A DNA stretch of 20,409 nucleotides from Rhodobacteraceae bacterium UBA6236 (GCA_002440945.1 DJWG01000112.1:1-20409), one strand, 5' to 3'; positions 6,626 through 15,372 are shown, numbered from the stretch's first letter. Made by a program: numbers and translations. Notes: generated by a model not told the origin, from the sequence alone.

Positions 6626-7087
6626 TCACTTCTCGAGGATGTCGCGAAGCCTCGCCTGTTCCTCGGGGCTCAGGCCCTCCACCACAGGCTCGGGCGCCGC
6701 TCCACGGCGGCGCAGATAGCCGAAGGCCACCGCCAGCGCGACCAGCAGCAAGGACGGCCCCGCGAGCCACAGGATCAGGTTCGACCCCGAGGCGCGGGGC
6801 TTGAACAGCACGAATTCCCCGAAGTGCTTGACGATGTAGTCGACCACCTGCGTGTCGCTGTCGCCCGCCACCAGCCGTTCGCGCACCGCAAGCCGCAGGT
6901 CGCGCGAGATCGGCGCATTCGATTCGTCGATGTTCTCGCCCTGACAGACCGGACAGCGAAGGGTCTGGGAAATCGCCCGGGCGCGCGCTTCCAGCGCCGC
7001 ATCGGGCAGCACCTCGTCCGGCTGGACGGCGTGAACCGGCCCCGCCAGCACCAGGGCCAGGATCAGAAGACGAAACAGGCGCATCAT
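6626..7087 (-). CDS. ccmH: Cytochrome c maturation protein CcmH (apocytochrome thiol reductase)
   Basis: CcmH reduces and presents the apocytochrome CXXCH thiols to CcmF for haem ligation on the periplasmic side. The 153-residue protein has a signal/anchor helix (about 4-20), the redox motif LRCPVC with C45 and C48, then EN-rich sequence and three-helix bundle (QGENIDESNAPISRDLR), and a second membrane helix at about 103-125 (LILWLAGPSLLLVALAVAFG). The length matches the single-domain CcmH of alphaproteobacteria; the CcmI-like part is not present. It overlaps the ccmF stop: ATGATG at 7087-7082 gives two possible starts, and I took the first. Translation is probably coupled to ccmF, and there is no strong SD. 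Confidence 0.93.
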   Translation of the reverse strand: MMRLFRLLILALVLAGPVHAVQPDEVLPDAALEARARAISQTLRCPVCQGENIDESNAPISRDLRLAVRERLVAGDSDTQVVDYIVKHFGEFVLFKPRASGSNLILWLAGPSLLLVALAVAFGYLRRRGAAPEPVVEGLSPEEQARLRDILEK

Positions 7088-9051
7088 TCGGCAGCCACCG
7101 CACGGGCGCGGACCTTGGCCGCCCCGGCCGCCACCCGCCAGCGCCGGTCGCTGAGGCTGACGATTCCGCCCAGGGCCATCAGCAGGCAACCCGCCCAGAT
7201 CCAGTTGGTGAAGGGTTTGATGTAGCTCCGCACCGCCCAGCCGCCGTTTGCCTGCGCATCGCCGATCACCAGGTAGACGTCGCGGAAGACCCCCTTGTCG
7301 ATTGCGGCCTCGGTCGTGGGCATGGACTGCACCGGATAGACCCGCTTTTCGGGGTAAAGCACCGCAACCTGGCGACCGTCGCGCTTCACCAGCATCGTCG
7401 CCATGGTCGAGGTGTAGTTCGGCCCCTGCACCTTGTCGACGGATTGCAGCGTGATGTCATAGCCGCCCAGCGTGAAGCTCTCGCCGGTCTTGGCCACCCG
7501 GATGTCCTCGACGCTCCAGGCCAGCAGAAGCGAGATGCCGATCACCGTGACGCCAAGCCCGCCGTGCGAGATCACGCGCCCCCAGTCCGCCCGCGGCAGC
7601 CGCACAAGCCGCCCCAGACGGTTGCCCCCCGACCCGGTGCGCAGATAGGCATCCATGACGGCGCCGAAGACGACCCAGGCACCAAGCGCCGCGCCGATGG
7701 GTGCCAGCGCGCTTTGCCCGGTGCCCACCGCATAGGCCAGCGCGGCGACGGCCAGCGCCAGCACCATGGGCACCGCCATCTGCCGCGACGCGCGCGCAAT
7801 AGACCCGCGTTTCCACGGCAGGACCGATCCGATGGGAAGGATCAGCGCCAGCCCCACGAAAAACGGCGTGAAGGCGGTGTTGAAGAAGGGCGCGCCCACC
7901 GAAAGCGTCCGCCCAAAGGCCATTTCGGAAAACAGCGGCCACAGCGTTCCGATGAACACGACGAAAGCCGAAACCGCCAGAAGGACGTTGTTCAGGACCA
8001 GCGCGCTTTCGCGGCTGACGATCCCGAAGACTCCCCGCGCCTGCATCGCCTGCGCCCGCGCCGCAAACAGCGTCAGCGCCCCGCCCACGAAGATCGCAAG
8101 GATCGCCAGAATGAAGATCCCGCGTTCGGGGTCGCTTGCGAAGGAATGGACCGAGGTGATGACGCCCGAGCGCACGATGAACGTGCCCATCAGCGAAAAT
8201 CCGAAGGCGAGGATCGCCAGAAGGATCGTCCAGGCCTTCAGCGCCTCGCGCTTCTCGACGACGATGGCGCTGTGCAGCAACGCGCAGGCGAACAGCCACG
8301 GCATCAGGCTGGCGTTTTCCACCGGATCCCAGAACCAGAATCCGCCCCAGCCAAGTTCATAATAGGCCCACCAGGACCCCATCGCGATGCCGATGGTCAG
8401 GAACATCCAGGCCGCCAGCGTCCAGGGCCGCACCCAGCGCCCCCAGGCCGCGTCGATCCGCCCCTCGATCAGCGCGGCGACGGCGAAGGAGAAGGACATG
8501 CTCATCCCCACATATCCGAGGTACAGAAACAGCGGATGGAAGGCCAACCCCGGATCCTGCAGAAGCGGGTTCAGGTCGCGCCCGTTCAGCGGCGGCTCGG
8601 CCAGACGCAGGAAGGGGTTCGATGTGAACAGGATGAAGGCATAGAAGGCCGCGCCCACCATCGCCTGCACCGACAGCACCCGCGCCTGCAATTCACGCGG
8701 CAGCGCCTGCCCGAACCAGGCCGCCGTCGCCCCGAACAGCGCGAGGATGAACACCCACAGAAGCATCGACCCTTCGTGGTTCCCCCAGACACCCGCAACC
8801 TTGTAAAGCATCGGGATCGCGGTGTGCGAGTTTTCATAGACCAGCTTCAGCGAGAAGTCCGAGGTCACGAAGGCATTGGTGAGCGCCGCGAAACTGAGGC
8901 CCGACAGCAGCATCTGGATCGTGGCGGCGGGCGCCCCCACGGCCATTCCGGCGCGCCAACCGGTGGTGGCGCCGATCATCGGCAGGACCGCCTGCACGAT
9001 GGCAACGGCGAAGGCGAGGATGAGGGCGAAATGTCCGAATTCTGCGATCAT
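7084..9051 (-). CDS. ccmF: Haem lyase CcmF, cytochrome c-type biogenesis protein
   Basis: CcmF is the integral membrane subunit that attaches haem to apocytochrome c in System I. The 655-residue protein has the expected size, with many membrane helices. The tryptophan-rich WWD signature [19 protein letters not shown] is at about 231-249. Candidate haem-ligand histidines are H172 ([10 protein letters not shown]), H260 (LLHSAIV) and H302 ([13 protein letters not shown]). The start is ATG 9051 ([14 protein letters not shown]); GGTGG lies 6 bases upstream. The open frame continues to 9390, but that extension is low in hydrophobicity and runs through the divergent ispDF start. It is probably the first gene of ccmF-ccmH-paaG-like. 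The other ccm genes must be elsewhere. Confidence 0.95.
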   Translation of the reverse strand: MIAEFGHFALILAFAVAIVQAVLPMIGATTGWRAGMAVGAPAATIQMLLSGLSFAALTNAFVTSDFSLKLVYENSHTAIPMLYKVAGVWGNHEGSMLLWVFILALFGATAAWFGQALPRELQARVLSVQAMVGAAFYAFILFTSNPFLRLAEPPLNGRDLNPLLQDPGLAFHPLFLYLGYVGMSMSFSFAVAALIEGRIDAAWGRWVRPWTLAAWMFLTIGIAMGSWWAYYELGWGGFWFWDPVENASLMPWLFACALLHSAIVVEKREALKAWTILLAILAFGFSLMGTFIVRSGVITSVHSFASDPERGIFILAILAIFVGGALTLFAARAQAMQARGVFGIVSRESALVLNNVLLAVSAFVVFIGTLWPLFSEMAFGRTLSVGAPFFNTAFTPFFVGLALILPIGSVLPWKRGSIARASRQMAVPMVLALAVAALAYAVGTGQSALAPIGAALGAWVVFGAVMDAYLRTGSGGNRLGRLVRLPRADWGRVISHGGLGVTVIGISLLLAWSVEDIRVAKTGESFTLGGYDITLQSVDKVQGPNYTSTMATMLVKRDGRQVAVLYPEKRVYPVQSMPTTEAAIDKGVFRDVYLVIGDAQANGGWAVRSYIKPFTNWIWAGCLLMALGGIVSLSDRRWRVAAGAAKVRARAVAAE

Positions 9052-9202
9052 GATGAACCACCATACCGGCCCCGGTGGCAAAGGGAAATGGCCCGCGGAC
9101 CGGACAGCCTGTCGCAGCCTTTCAAACCCTTGCGATCCGGGCTCGGCATCGCGGGTGGTGCAAATCCGGCCCCAAGCCGCTAGAACAGCGCGAGAAAGAA
9201 CG

Positions 9203-10363
9203 ATGGAGGCGGGCGTGGCGGCGCGGGACAGGACAGCGGTGGTGATCGTGGCGGCGGGGCGCGGCACGCGGGCGGGGGACGGCCTGCCGAAGCAGTGGCG
9301 CGATCTGGCGGGCGTTCCGGTGCTGGCGCGCAGTGTTGCGGCCTTTCGCGGATTTGCGCGGGTGATTGTCGTTTTGCACCCCGAAGACATGGCGCGGGGG
9401 CTTTCGCTTTTTCAGGGCCGCGTGGTTCTGGTCGCCGGGGGCGCGACGCGTGACGAAAGCGTGCGCAATGCGCTGGAAACCCTTGATGGTTCCGGGCTTA
9501 CGCATGTGTTGATCCACGACGGCGCGCGGCCTCTGGTTTCGGACCGGGTGATCGATGGCGTTCTGGCGGCGCTCGACGGGGCGCCCGGGGCAGCGCCGGC
9601 GCTGGCGGTGACTGATTCCCTCTGGCGCGGCGAAAACGCGCGCGTTCTTGGCACCCATCCCCGCGACGGGCTTTTCCGCGCCCAGACCCCGCAGGGCTTT
9701 GACCTTTCGGCAATCCTCGCCGCCCATCGCAGTCACCCCGGCGGCGCGACCGATGACGTGGCGGTGGCGCAGGCGGCGGGGCTTGACGTCGCCATCACCG
9801 AAGGCGAGGAGAAGAACATCAAGATCACCTGGCCCGAGGATTTCGTCCGGGCCGAAAAGCTGCTGGGCAAGGACGGGGCGCGCATGGATATCCGGTTGGG
9901 CAATGGCTATGACGTCCATGCCTTCTGCGAGGGCGATCATGTCATGTTGTGCGGCGTGCGGGTGCCGCATGACCGCGGGCTTCTGGGCCATTCGGACGCC
10001 GATGTGGGAATGCATGCCCTGACCGATGCGATCTACGGCGCGCTGGCCGAAGGCGACATCGGCCGCCATTTCCCGCCGTCCGACCCGCAGTGGAAAGGCG
10101 CGGCGAGCGAGATTTTCCTGGCCCATGCCGCCGAATTGCTGCGTGCGAAAGGCTACCGGCTGTCGAACGCGGATGTGACTTTGGTCTGCGAACGCCCGAA
10201 GATCGGCCCCCATGCGGTGGCGATGGCCGCGGAACTGGCCCGCATCCTTGGCGTCGCGCCGGATCGGGTCAGCGTCAAGGCCACCACCTCGGAACGGCTG
10301 GGCTTCACCGGGCGCGAGGAAGGCATTGCCGCCATCGCCACCGTGGCGCTGGTTTCCGCATGA
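9203..10363 (+). CDS. ispDF: Bifunctional IspD/IspF (MEP cytidylyltransferase / MEcPP synthase)
   Basis: This is a fused enzyme for two non-consecutive steps of the non-mevalonate isoprenoid pathway. IspD (about 10-225) shows the CTP-binding glycine loop [16 protein letters not shown] (17-32), HDGARPL, and the TPQGFD motif. IspF (228-386) begins [18 protein letters not shown], with the metal triad D237, H239 and H263 (GHSDADV), plus the [16 protein letters not shown] segment near the end. Fusions of this order are typical of alphaproteobacteria. The start ATG 9203 gives 386 residues, near the family length; the SD is weak (GAGAAAG). The stop overlaps the pgpA start as ATGA. It is divergent from ccmF across 151 bases in which I found no convincing promoter boxes. 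Confidence 0.95.
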   Translation: MEAGVAARDRTAVVIVAAGRGTRAGDGLPKQWRDLAGVPVLARSVAAFRGFARVIVVLHPEDMARGLSLFQGRVVLVAGGATRDESVRNALETLDGSGLTHVLIHDGARPLVSDRVIDGVLAALDGAPGAAPALAVTDSLWRGENARVLGTHPRDGLFRAQTPQGFDLSAILAAHRSHPGGATDDVAVAQAAGLDVAITEGEEKNIKITWPEDFVRAEKLLGKDGARMDIRLGNGYDVHAFCEGDHVMLCGVRVPHDRGLLGHSDADVGMHALTDAIYGALAEGDIGRHFPPSDPQWKGAASEIFLAHAAELLRAKGYRLSNADVTLVCERPKIGPHAVAMAAELARILGVAPDRVSVKATTSERLGFTGREEGIAAIATVALVSA

Positions 10364-10854
10364 CCCGGTTGATCACGACCTTTCTGGGCATAGGGCTTCT
10401 GCGCCCCGCCCCCGGCACCTGGGGTTCGGCCGTGGCGATCGCGCTGGGCATCCTGATCCATCGCACCGGCCATTTCCCGGCGCTTGCGGTCGCAACCAGC
10501 CTGGCCATCGGCCTTGGCTTCTGGGCCGTCGGACGGGAGTTGCGCGACCGCCCCGGCGAAGACCCTTCGGACATCGTCATCGACGAGGTCGCGGGCCAGT
10601 GGCTGGCGCTGATGGCGACCTCGGCCGGGTTCTGGATGCGTGGGGCCGACAGCACGACCTTCCCCTGGCCCGCCTGGGTGGTGCCTTTCCTGTTCTTCCG
10701 GCTGTTCGACATCTGGAAGCCCTGGCTGGTGGGCCGGGCCGACCGGCGCCACGACCCGGCGGGGGTGATGCTTGATGACCTTTGGGCCGGGGTCTTCGCG
10801 GGTGTGGCTTCGGTCGCGGCGGCGGGGATCTACCACGCGGTGATCTTCGCATGA
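10360..10854 (+). CDS. pgpA: Phosphatidylglycerophosphatase A
   Basis: PgpA removes the phosphate from phosphatidylglycerophosphate to give phosphatidylglycerol at the inner membrane. The 164-residue protein shows PAPGTWGS (16-23), the acidic cluster [11 protein letters not shown] (71-81), RLFDIWKPW (114-122) and [10 protein letters not shown] (135-144), all family hallmarks, with three to four hydrophobic helices between them. It starts inside the ispDF stop (ATGA at 10360) and ends in the same type of overlap with the next gene, so all three are probably translated in a coupled way from one message. Confidence 0.93.
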   Translation: MTRLITTFLGIGLLRPAPGTWGSAVAIALGILIHRTGHFPALAVATSLAIGLGFWAVGRELRDRPGEDPSDIVIDEVAGQWLALMATSAGFWMRGADSTTFPWPAWVVPFLFFRLFDIWKPWLVGRADRRHDPAGVMLDDLWAGVFAGVASVAAAGIYHAVIFA

Positions 10855-11327
10855 CGCGCGCGGCTGATGTCCTGTCGGCGGCGCGGACCAAGGGCGTGAT
10901 GATCGCCACCGCCGAAAGCTGCACCGGCGGGCTGATTGTCGGCGCGCTGACCGAAGTGCCCGGATCGTCAGACGTGGTCGATCGCGGCTTCGTCACCTAT
11001 TCGAATGCCGCCAAGATCGAGATGCTGGGCATCCGGCCCCAGACCCTTGCAGACTTCGGCGCGGTGAGCGAGGAGATCGCCCGCGAAATGGCCGAAGGCG
11101 CGCTGGCCCGGTCGAACGCCGCGCTGAGCGTCGCCGTGACCGGGATCGCAGGCCCCGGCGGATCGGAACACAAGCCCGAGGGCCGGGTCTGCTTTGGCCT
11201 CGCCCGGCAGGGGCAGCCGACCCGGACCGAAACCCGCGACTTCGGCGCGCTTGGCCGCGCGAAGGTCCGCGCCGCGACCGTCGATCATGCGCTGGCGCTG
11301 CTGTTGCGGGCGCTTACAGGCTCTTGA
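10851..11327 (+). CDS. pncC: CinA C-terminal-type nicotinamide-nucleotide amidase
   Basis: The 158-residue protein is a stand-alone CinA C-terminal domain (PncC), which hydrolyses NMN to nicotinate mononucleotide plus ammonia in pyridine-nucleotide recycling. The motif ATAESCTGGL carries Ser23, YSNAAK carries Lys55, and AVTGIAGPGGS carries Thr97, the residues I would expect in the active site. EHKPEGRVCFGLA follows. The N-terminal COG1058-type domain of full-length CinA is absent. The ATG (10851) overlaps the pgpA stop. The 3' end overlaps the convergent kinase gene by 43 bp, so the last 14 codons are read on both strands. Confidence 0.9.
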   Translation: MTRAADVLSAARTKGVMIATAESCTGGLIVGALTEVPGSSDVVDRGFVTYSNAAKIEMLGIRPQTLADFGAVSEEIAREMAEGALARSNAALSVAVTGIAGPGGSEHKPEGRVCFGLARQGQPTRTETRDFGALGRAKVRAATVDHALALLLRALTGS

Positions 11328-12775
11328 CCGGCCTTCGGTTCCAGCTCTGCCTCGGCGTCACGCGGCATCTCGGCCACCGTTGCCGGAATGCGGATCACGG
11401 TGACGTTGCAGGGCGCCTCGGCCACCACCTGGCTTGAAACCGACCCCAGATAGCGCCGCGTCGTCGAATGGCCGCGCGCGCCCATCAGGATATGGTCGAC
11501 CTGCGTCGACCGCGCATAGTCAAGGATCGCCGATCCGGGATCGGGGCCTTCGAGCACCGTGAAGGTCAGCCGGCCTTCCTCCAGATCCAGCCCCTGTGCC
11601 CAGGCCTTCAGCGCCACAAGCCGCGAGACATGCAGGTTGGTGCCGAATTCATCCACCGTCGGGTCGATGCCGATGCGCGCCGTCTTGATGACGTTGACGC
11701 ATGCCACCCGCGCATCGGGTTCCGTGACCAGCATCCGCAGCGCCGTCCTGCGCAGACGGCCCGCCAGCGGCTCCATCTCGGGCGACAGGTCCACGGCCAC
11801 CAGGATGATCGGCGCATGGTCGATCTGCGCCCCGGTCGTCGGCAGGGGCGTGTCGAACTGCCTGACCCGTCGCATCCGCCACCAGCGTTTCAGGACCACG
11901 CCGAACCTGTCCCGCGCCAGTTTCTGCGCCCGCGCCGTCAGCTTCACCTGATCGGGGTTCTGCAGATCGAACAGAAGCTGCGCCGCCGACTGGTAGCGCC
12001 GCGCCGGATCGACCTCCAGTGCGCGGAGGATGATCTCCTGCAAGGCGGGCGGGATTTCGGGGCGGAGGGAGCGCGGCGGCTCCGGGTCGCGCCAGAGGCG
12101 CTTGCGCACCCCCTTCAGGCGTTCCGGCCGGCCAAAGGGCATCTTGCCGGTCGCCAGTTCATAGATCATCGCCCCCAGCGCGAAGACATCGCTGCGCAGG
12201 TCGTTGCGCTGGTGCAGGTATTGTTCCGGCGCGATATAGGGGAAGGTGCCCATCGGAATGGTGAATTCCTCGGCCAGAAGGTCGGGCAGATGGTCGTGGC
12301 GCGACAGGCCATAGTCGATGACGACGACCGTCCCGTCGGGACGTTCAAGGAAATTGTCGGGCTTCAGGTCCAGGTGGATGACGTGCTGGCGATGCAGCTC
12401 ATGCACCGCCGAGGCCATGCGCGCCGAAAGGTCCATCACCTCGGCCAAGGGGCGCGGGGCGGTGCCGAACCGTTTCAGGAAGGACTCGCCCGGGATCCGC
12501 TCGGTCACGATATAGGGCATGACGGCGAAATCCCCCGTCCCCATCACGCGCGGCACATGCGGGCCGGTCAGGCGCGGCATGATCATCTGTTCGACCTCGA
12601 ACCCGACGATGGTCGGGCCGTCATAGCCATCGAGGATCGTCGGCACCTTCATCACCATGGGCGTGCGATGCAGCGGATGTGTCACCGCCCAGATCGTGGC
12701 GAAACCGCCCTTGTGGAGCTGTTCGCCCAAGGTGAAACCGTCGATCTGAAGCCCCGTCCGCGGCCTTGTGCGCAT
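11285..12775 (-). CDS. Hanks-type Ser/Thr protein kinase fused to a universal stress protein domain
   Basis: The 496-residue soluble protein has two domains. The kinase (about 10-275) has a Gly-loop LHKGGFATIWA (first Gly replaced by His), VMKVP with Lys43, the catalytic loop HLDLKPDN (134-141, Asp136), DYG at 154-156 and APEQ at 182-185. HLD instead of HRD makes it a non-RD kinase. A basic linker (about 280-306) leads to a UspA-like domain (about 321-465) ending in GARGHSTTRRYLGS (432-445), a G-x2-G-x8-GS nucleotide-binding motif, one residue shorter than the usual x9. There is no transmembrane or PASTA segment, so it is cytosolic. The ATG follows the phosphoesterase stop directly (TAGATG), with GGGGGAATAG as SD. 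Substrates are unknown. Confidence 0.9.
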   Translation of the reverse strand: MRTRPRTGLQIDGFTLGEQLHKGGFATIWAVTHPLHRTPMVMKVPTILDGYDGPTIVGFEVEQMIMPRLTGPHVPRVMGTGDFAVMPYIVTERIPGESFLKRFGTAPRPLAEVMDLSARMASAVHELHRQHVIHLDLKPDNFLERPDGTVVVIDYGLSRHDHLPDLLAEEFTIPMGTFPYIAPEQYLHQRNDLRSDVFALGAMIYELATGKMPFGRPERLKGVRKRLWRDPEPPRSLRPEIPPALQEIILRALEVDPARRYQSAAQLLFDLQNPDQVKLTARAQKLARDRFGVVLKRWWRMRRVRQFDTPLPTTGAQIDHAPIILVAVDLSPEMEPLAGRLRRTALRMLVTEPDARVACVNVIKTARIGIDPTVDEFGTNLHVSRLVALKAWAQGLDLEEGRLTFTVLEGPDPGSAILDYARSTQVDHILMGARGHSTTRRYLGSVSSQVVAEAPCNVTVIRIPATVAEMPRDAEAELEPKAGQEPVSARNSSASA

Positions 12776-13516
12776 CTATTCCCCCAGCTCCAGCCGCCGC
12801 GCCAGGCCCTCGGGCAGCCCCGCCGCCCGCATCCGCGCCGCGACTGCCGCCGTGTCATAAGCGACGCGGCGAAAGGTCAGTTCGTTGCGATCCGTGTCCA
12901 GAAGCGCCCATCCCGCCTGCGGCACCCCGTCACGCGGCTGGCCGACCGATCCCACCACCGCCAGCCAGCGGCGCGACCGGATCAGCGGCGCCGGCTGGCC
13001 CATCGGGATCTTCTGGCTTTTCACCGCGCCCGACAGATCGCAGCTCATCAGCGCCGGCACATGGACATGGCCGCAGAGGATCACCCGCGCGTCGGAGACG
13101 CGGAAGGACGGCATCGCCTTGTGGTCCGAAGTGACGTAGATCCAGTCGCCCGGATCATTCACGCTGGCATGGACGAGCTGGAGATCGTCGACCGTCAGGG
13201 TCATCGGCAGCGCCGCAAGCCAGGCGGCCTGTTCCGGCGTCAGCCTTGGCCGCGTCCAGTCGATGACGGCCCGGGCCGAGGCATTCATGGGCTGGTCATT
13301 CCTCGCGATGGCGTGGTCATGGTTGCCCTTCACCACGAGCGCGCCCGCTTCGGCCAGCGTCCTGATCCGGTCCACGCACCATTCCGGGTCCGGTCCATAG
13401 CCGACGATATCGCCCAAGACCGCGATCCGGTCGGCGCCCCTTTGCGCCGCATCCGCCAGAACCGCGGCGAGCGCGTCCCGATTGGCATGGATGTCGGTCA
13501 GCACCGCCAGCCGCAT
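12776..13516 (-). CDS. Calcineurin-like metallophosphoesterase
   Basis: The 246-residue protein has the full two-metal phosphoesterase signature: DIH (D8, H10), GD (D36), GNHD (64-67), His116 and GHVH (149-152). It belongs to the small cytosolic group (YfcE/MJ0936-like), whose members act on phosphodiesters, nucleotides or, in some cases, phosphoproteins. It is translationally linked to the kinase-USP gene with no space between them, so the two may act on one signal or one substrate; a role in reversing the kinase is inference. ATG 13516 is supported by GGGGAGGTTC immediately before it. It is the first gene of the two-gene unit. Confidence 0.9.
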   Translation of the reverse strand: MRLAVLTDIHANRDALAAVLADAAQRGADRIAVLGDIVGYGPDPEWCVDRIRTLAEAGALVVKGNHDHAIARNDQPMNASARAVIDWTRPRLTPEQAAWLAALPMTLTVDDLQLVHASVNDPGDWIYVTSDHKAMPSFRVSDARVILCGHVHVPALMSCDLSGAVKSQKIPMGQPAPLIRSRRWLAVVGSVGQPRDGVPQAGWALLDTDRNELTFRRVAYDTAAVAARMRAAGLPEGLARRLELGE

Positions 13517-13672
13517 GAACCTCCCCTTCCCTTCGCTCCGGCGGTCGTTGGCGGTCTGGGGCCGCCTTCACGTCGCACGGTGGTTGGTGTCGCGGAGTAT
13601 GTGCTGCAAGTTCCGCCGGTCACAAGGCCGGAACGCCGCTGCCCTTGCGACCCGTCGGCGCACCTCCGGTCT

Positions 13673-13700
13673 ACCCAACCCCGCAACCCAACCCCGCAAC
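13673..13700. repeat. 13-bp tandem duplication
   Basis: ACCCAACCCCGCA occurs twice head to tail (13673-13685 and 13686-13698), then AC. The repeated unit is itself C/A-rich on the plus strand. No function is apparent; it may be slippage. Confidence 0.8.
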
Positions 13701-13841
13701 ACAGGCGGCGGAACGCTGCGCATGGCTCGCCGACACTGGCGAAAATCCGCTGTCGGCCGCATGATCAAATGACCATCGGCGGAAATCCCCTGCCCACGAT
13801 GCGGCATTGCGGCAACACCTTGCCGTGCACAATTCCGCTGA

Positions 13842-13870
13842 TTGACCCCAACTGGTCGTGGTCGTAGCCA
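13842..13870 (+). promoter_or_regulatory. Candidate promoter of the 92-residue gene
   Basis: TTGACC (13842-13847), a 17-bp spacer, then TAGCCA (13865-13870). The -10 is a poor match. An inverted repeat CGGCAA-CACC-TTGCCG (13810-13825) lies just upstream and could be an operator. A start near 13877 would give a leader of about 35 nt. Confidence 0.3.
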
Positions 13871-13910
13871 GATCAGCAACAAAAGACAGCTTTCCGGGGG
13901 ACTGACTTCG

Positions 13911-14189
13911 ATGGCCATTTCAGAAGATCTCATCAACCGTCTTGACGGAGAGGCCGGGCGCTTCCTGCTGGATCGCGCCCGGGCCGGACGCAAACGCGCC
14001 CTCGAACACATCACAACCTATGCCGTGACGCTGACCCTGGACGGCCAGACGACCTGGGAAGAAATCTTCAACCTGCCGCCGACGCTTGAACAGGTCGCGG
14101 CCCGCGCCGGATCGCAGGTCTTCGTTCTGGGGATGCGCAAACGCCGGAAGGGCCTGACCGGCCGTTTCTTCGCGGCACTGGTGGCGTGA
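13911..14189 (+). CDS. Hypothetical 92-residue protein
   Basis: I do not recognise this family. The 92-residue sequence begins MAISEDLINRLDGEAGRFLL and has a basic helix DRARAGRKRALEHI, a predicted strand YAVTLTLDGQTTW, an acidic/hydrophobic middle (EEIFNLPPTLEQVAARAG) and a basic tail MRKRRKGLTGRFFAALVA. There is no signal peptide or membrane segment. ATG 13911 is preceded by CCGGGGGA at a distance of about 10-12 bases; an in-frame ATG at 13842 overlaps the candidate promoter and is less likely. Third-position G/C bias matches its neighbours, which favours a real gene. It stands alone: the unit on its left is divergent and thyX on its right is convergent. The charged ends hint at nucleic-acid or protein binding, but nothing more can be said. 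Confidence 0.6.
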   Translation: MAISEDLINRLDGEAGRFLLDRARAGRKRALEHITTYAVTLTLDGQTTWEEIFNLPPTLEQVAARAGSQVFVLGMRKRRKGLTGRFFAALVA

Positions 14190-14250
14190 GCAGCGGCCCC
14201 AACCCGCGCCAGATATCCCACCCTGGGAAGTGATCTCATCAACAGGAAAA

Positions 14251-14272
14251 GACCCGATCCGAAGACCGGGTT
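14251..14272. terminator. Weak hairpin between the 92-residue gene and thyX
   Basis: ACCCG (14252-14256) pairs with CGGGT (14267-14271) across a 10-nt loop, flanked by AAAAG upstream and TTCTGAT downstream. It lies between convergent genes. The stem is short; treat as tentative. Confidence 0.3.
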
Positions 14273-14311
14273 CTGATATCGCGCAAGACCGGAACGTGAA
14301 CGACCGGGGAT

Positions 14312-15226
14312 CTACCCCCAGACCGCCTCGAATTCGCGCCATTCGCCCTTCGACATGCCAGAGCTTTCCTGGGTCACGACCTCACCCGCAAGGCGGCGCT
14401 TCAGGACCTCGACCGCGCGACCGCTGAGGGTCACGCCGCCAAGTCGGTAATCCTCGAAGGCGGCATAGGCGGCGGGAACCCAATCCTTGACGATCGCGCA
14501 CATCGCCTGGGCATAGGCGCGGATTTCATACTGCGCATGGGTGTCGGCCCGCAGGCGCAGGAAGTGGAACAGGTTGTGAAGGTCGGTCTTCCAGTACCAC
14601 TGCGTGTAGACATTGGCGGGCAGGTTCATCCGCGCCAGTTCCCTCGCAAGGCCGAGTTTCCCGGTCGCCTCATCCGGGGTCAGCATGTCTTCGTAATGGT
14701 CATAGGCGCGCATCGCATCGGCCTTGAGGATGTCGAGCACCCTCGCCGCCTCATCGCCCTCCAGAAGCGCGCCGCGGCCCTGATTGTTGACTTGCGACTG
14801 CGCGGCAAGGTGTTCGGGCGCCGGGATGTAGAATTCCCGTTCAAGGATCGAATAGCGCGCCGAATATTCGTTCACGTTCGCGGTCCGGTGGCGAATCCAC
14901 TGCCGGGCGACGAAGACCGGCAGCTTGACGTGGAACTTCACCTCGCACATCTCGAACGGGGTCGAGTGCCAGTGCCGCATCAGGTAGCGGATCAGACCTT
15001 CGTCATTCTGGACGGCCTTGGTGCCGCGGCCGTAGCTCACGCGGGCGGCCTGGGTGATGGCGCTGTCGTCGCCCATGTAGTCGATGACCCGGATCAGCCC
15101 GTGGTCCAGAACCGGATAGGCGGTGTAAAGATGCGCCTCCATCCCCGGGGCGGTGGCGCGGAGCGTGCTGCGCTCAAGGCTCCGGGCCTCGGCGATCTCG
15201 GCCTGTTGTTCCGGGGTCAGGGTCAT
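14312..15226 (-). CDS. thyX: FAD-dependent thymidylate synthase ThyX
   Basis: ThyX makes dTMP from dUMP with methylene-tetrahydrofolate, NADPH and FAD. The 304-residue protein contains the signature [15 protein letters not shown] (112-126; R-H-R-x5-E-x-S-x-R-Y), preceded by the FAD-contacting stretch [20 protein letters not shown] (84-103). [18 protein letters not shown] lies near the C-terminal third. The length fits alphaproteobacterial ThyX, which have an N-terminal extension compared with Thermotoga (about 220). ATG 15226 is chosen because GGAGG lies 7 bases upstream; the longer open frame to 15334 has no such support. It is divergent from the second glyoxalase gene. Confidence 0.95.
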   Translation of the reverse strand: MTLTPEQQAEIAEARSLERSTLRATAPGMEAHLYTAYPVLDHGLIRVIDYMGDDSAITQAARVSYGRGTKAVQNDEGLIRYLMRHWHSTPFEMCEVKFHVKLPVFVARQWIRHRTANVNEYSARYSILEREFYIPAPEHLAAQSQVNNQGRGALLEGDEAARVLDILKADAMRAYDHYEDMLTPDEATGKLGLARELARMNLPANVYTQWYWKTDLHNLFHFLRLRADTHAQYEIRAYAQAMCAIVKDWVPAAYAAFEDYRLGGVTLSGRAVEVLKRRLAGEVVTQESSGMSKGEWREFEAVWG

Positions 15227-15372
15227 GGGGCGGCCTCCGTGCGCGGGTTCATGGTGCCGACTTATAATGCGGAATGCGTCCCTCGCCAGTCCATAAAGCC
15301 TTCGCCGCCGGTGACGACTGGCACATTTTCCCACCCTTTGCTACCGTCCTGCCATCCCAACAGGAGGCGCCC
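15227..15372. promoter_or_regulatory. Divergent promoter region between thyX and the second glyoxalase gene
   Basis: A perfect TATAAT (15263-15268) is on the plus strand, without a good -35 at 16-18 bp. On the minus strand the overlapping TATAAG has TGGCGA 16 bp upstream, so it may serve thyX instead. CGGAATG (15270-15276), a heptamer also present twice before the marR gene, touches this -10 box. The direction of the promoter is not settled. Confidence 0.4.

Larger units (their letters stand above)
13517..13910. other. About 390 bp without a convincing gene; promoter region with small repeats
   Basis: I see no credible coding frame here; the open frames are Arg-rich antisense types. It holds the upstream region of the phosphoesterase-kinase unit (minus) and of the 92-residue gene (plus). 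Visible elements are a 13-bp direct tandem repeat at 13673-13700, a small hairpin at 13810-13825, and a weak sigma-70-like pair TTGACC/TAGCCA at 13842-13870. Confidence 0.5.

Noticed and set aside
7444..9183. A 579-codon plus-strand frame opposite ccmF
   Set aside because: Very polar, charged sequence mirroring a membrane protein in antisense; no SD or domain.
9052..9202. Promoter boxes between ccmF and ispDF (for example TAGAAC at 9181-9186)
   Set aside because: No -35 at an acceptable distance scores better than chance on either strand.
9052..9390. N-terminal extension of ccmF
   Set aside because: The frame stays open but the sequence is not membrane-like and overlaps the divergent ispDF start; ATG 9051 gives the family length.
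13482..13772. A 96-codon plus-strand frame upstream of the 92-residue gene
   Set aside because: It begins antisense to the phosphoesterase start, has Arg/Ser-rich low-quality sequence and lacks an SD.
11468..13867. A 799-codon open frame on the plus strand opposite the kinase and phosphoesterase genes
   Set aside because: Its translation is rich in Arg, His and Gln without domains, the usual antisense shadow of a GC-rich gene. The minus-strand genes have full catalytic motifs.
13568..14014. A 148-codon minus-strand frame
   Set aside because: Arg/Ser/Pro-rich, overlaps the 92-residue gene in antisense and has no motif.
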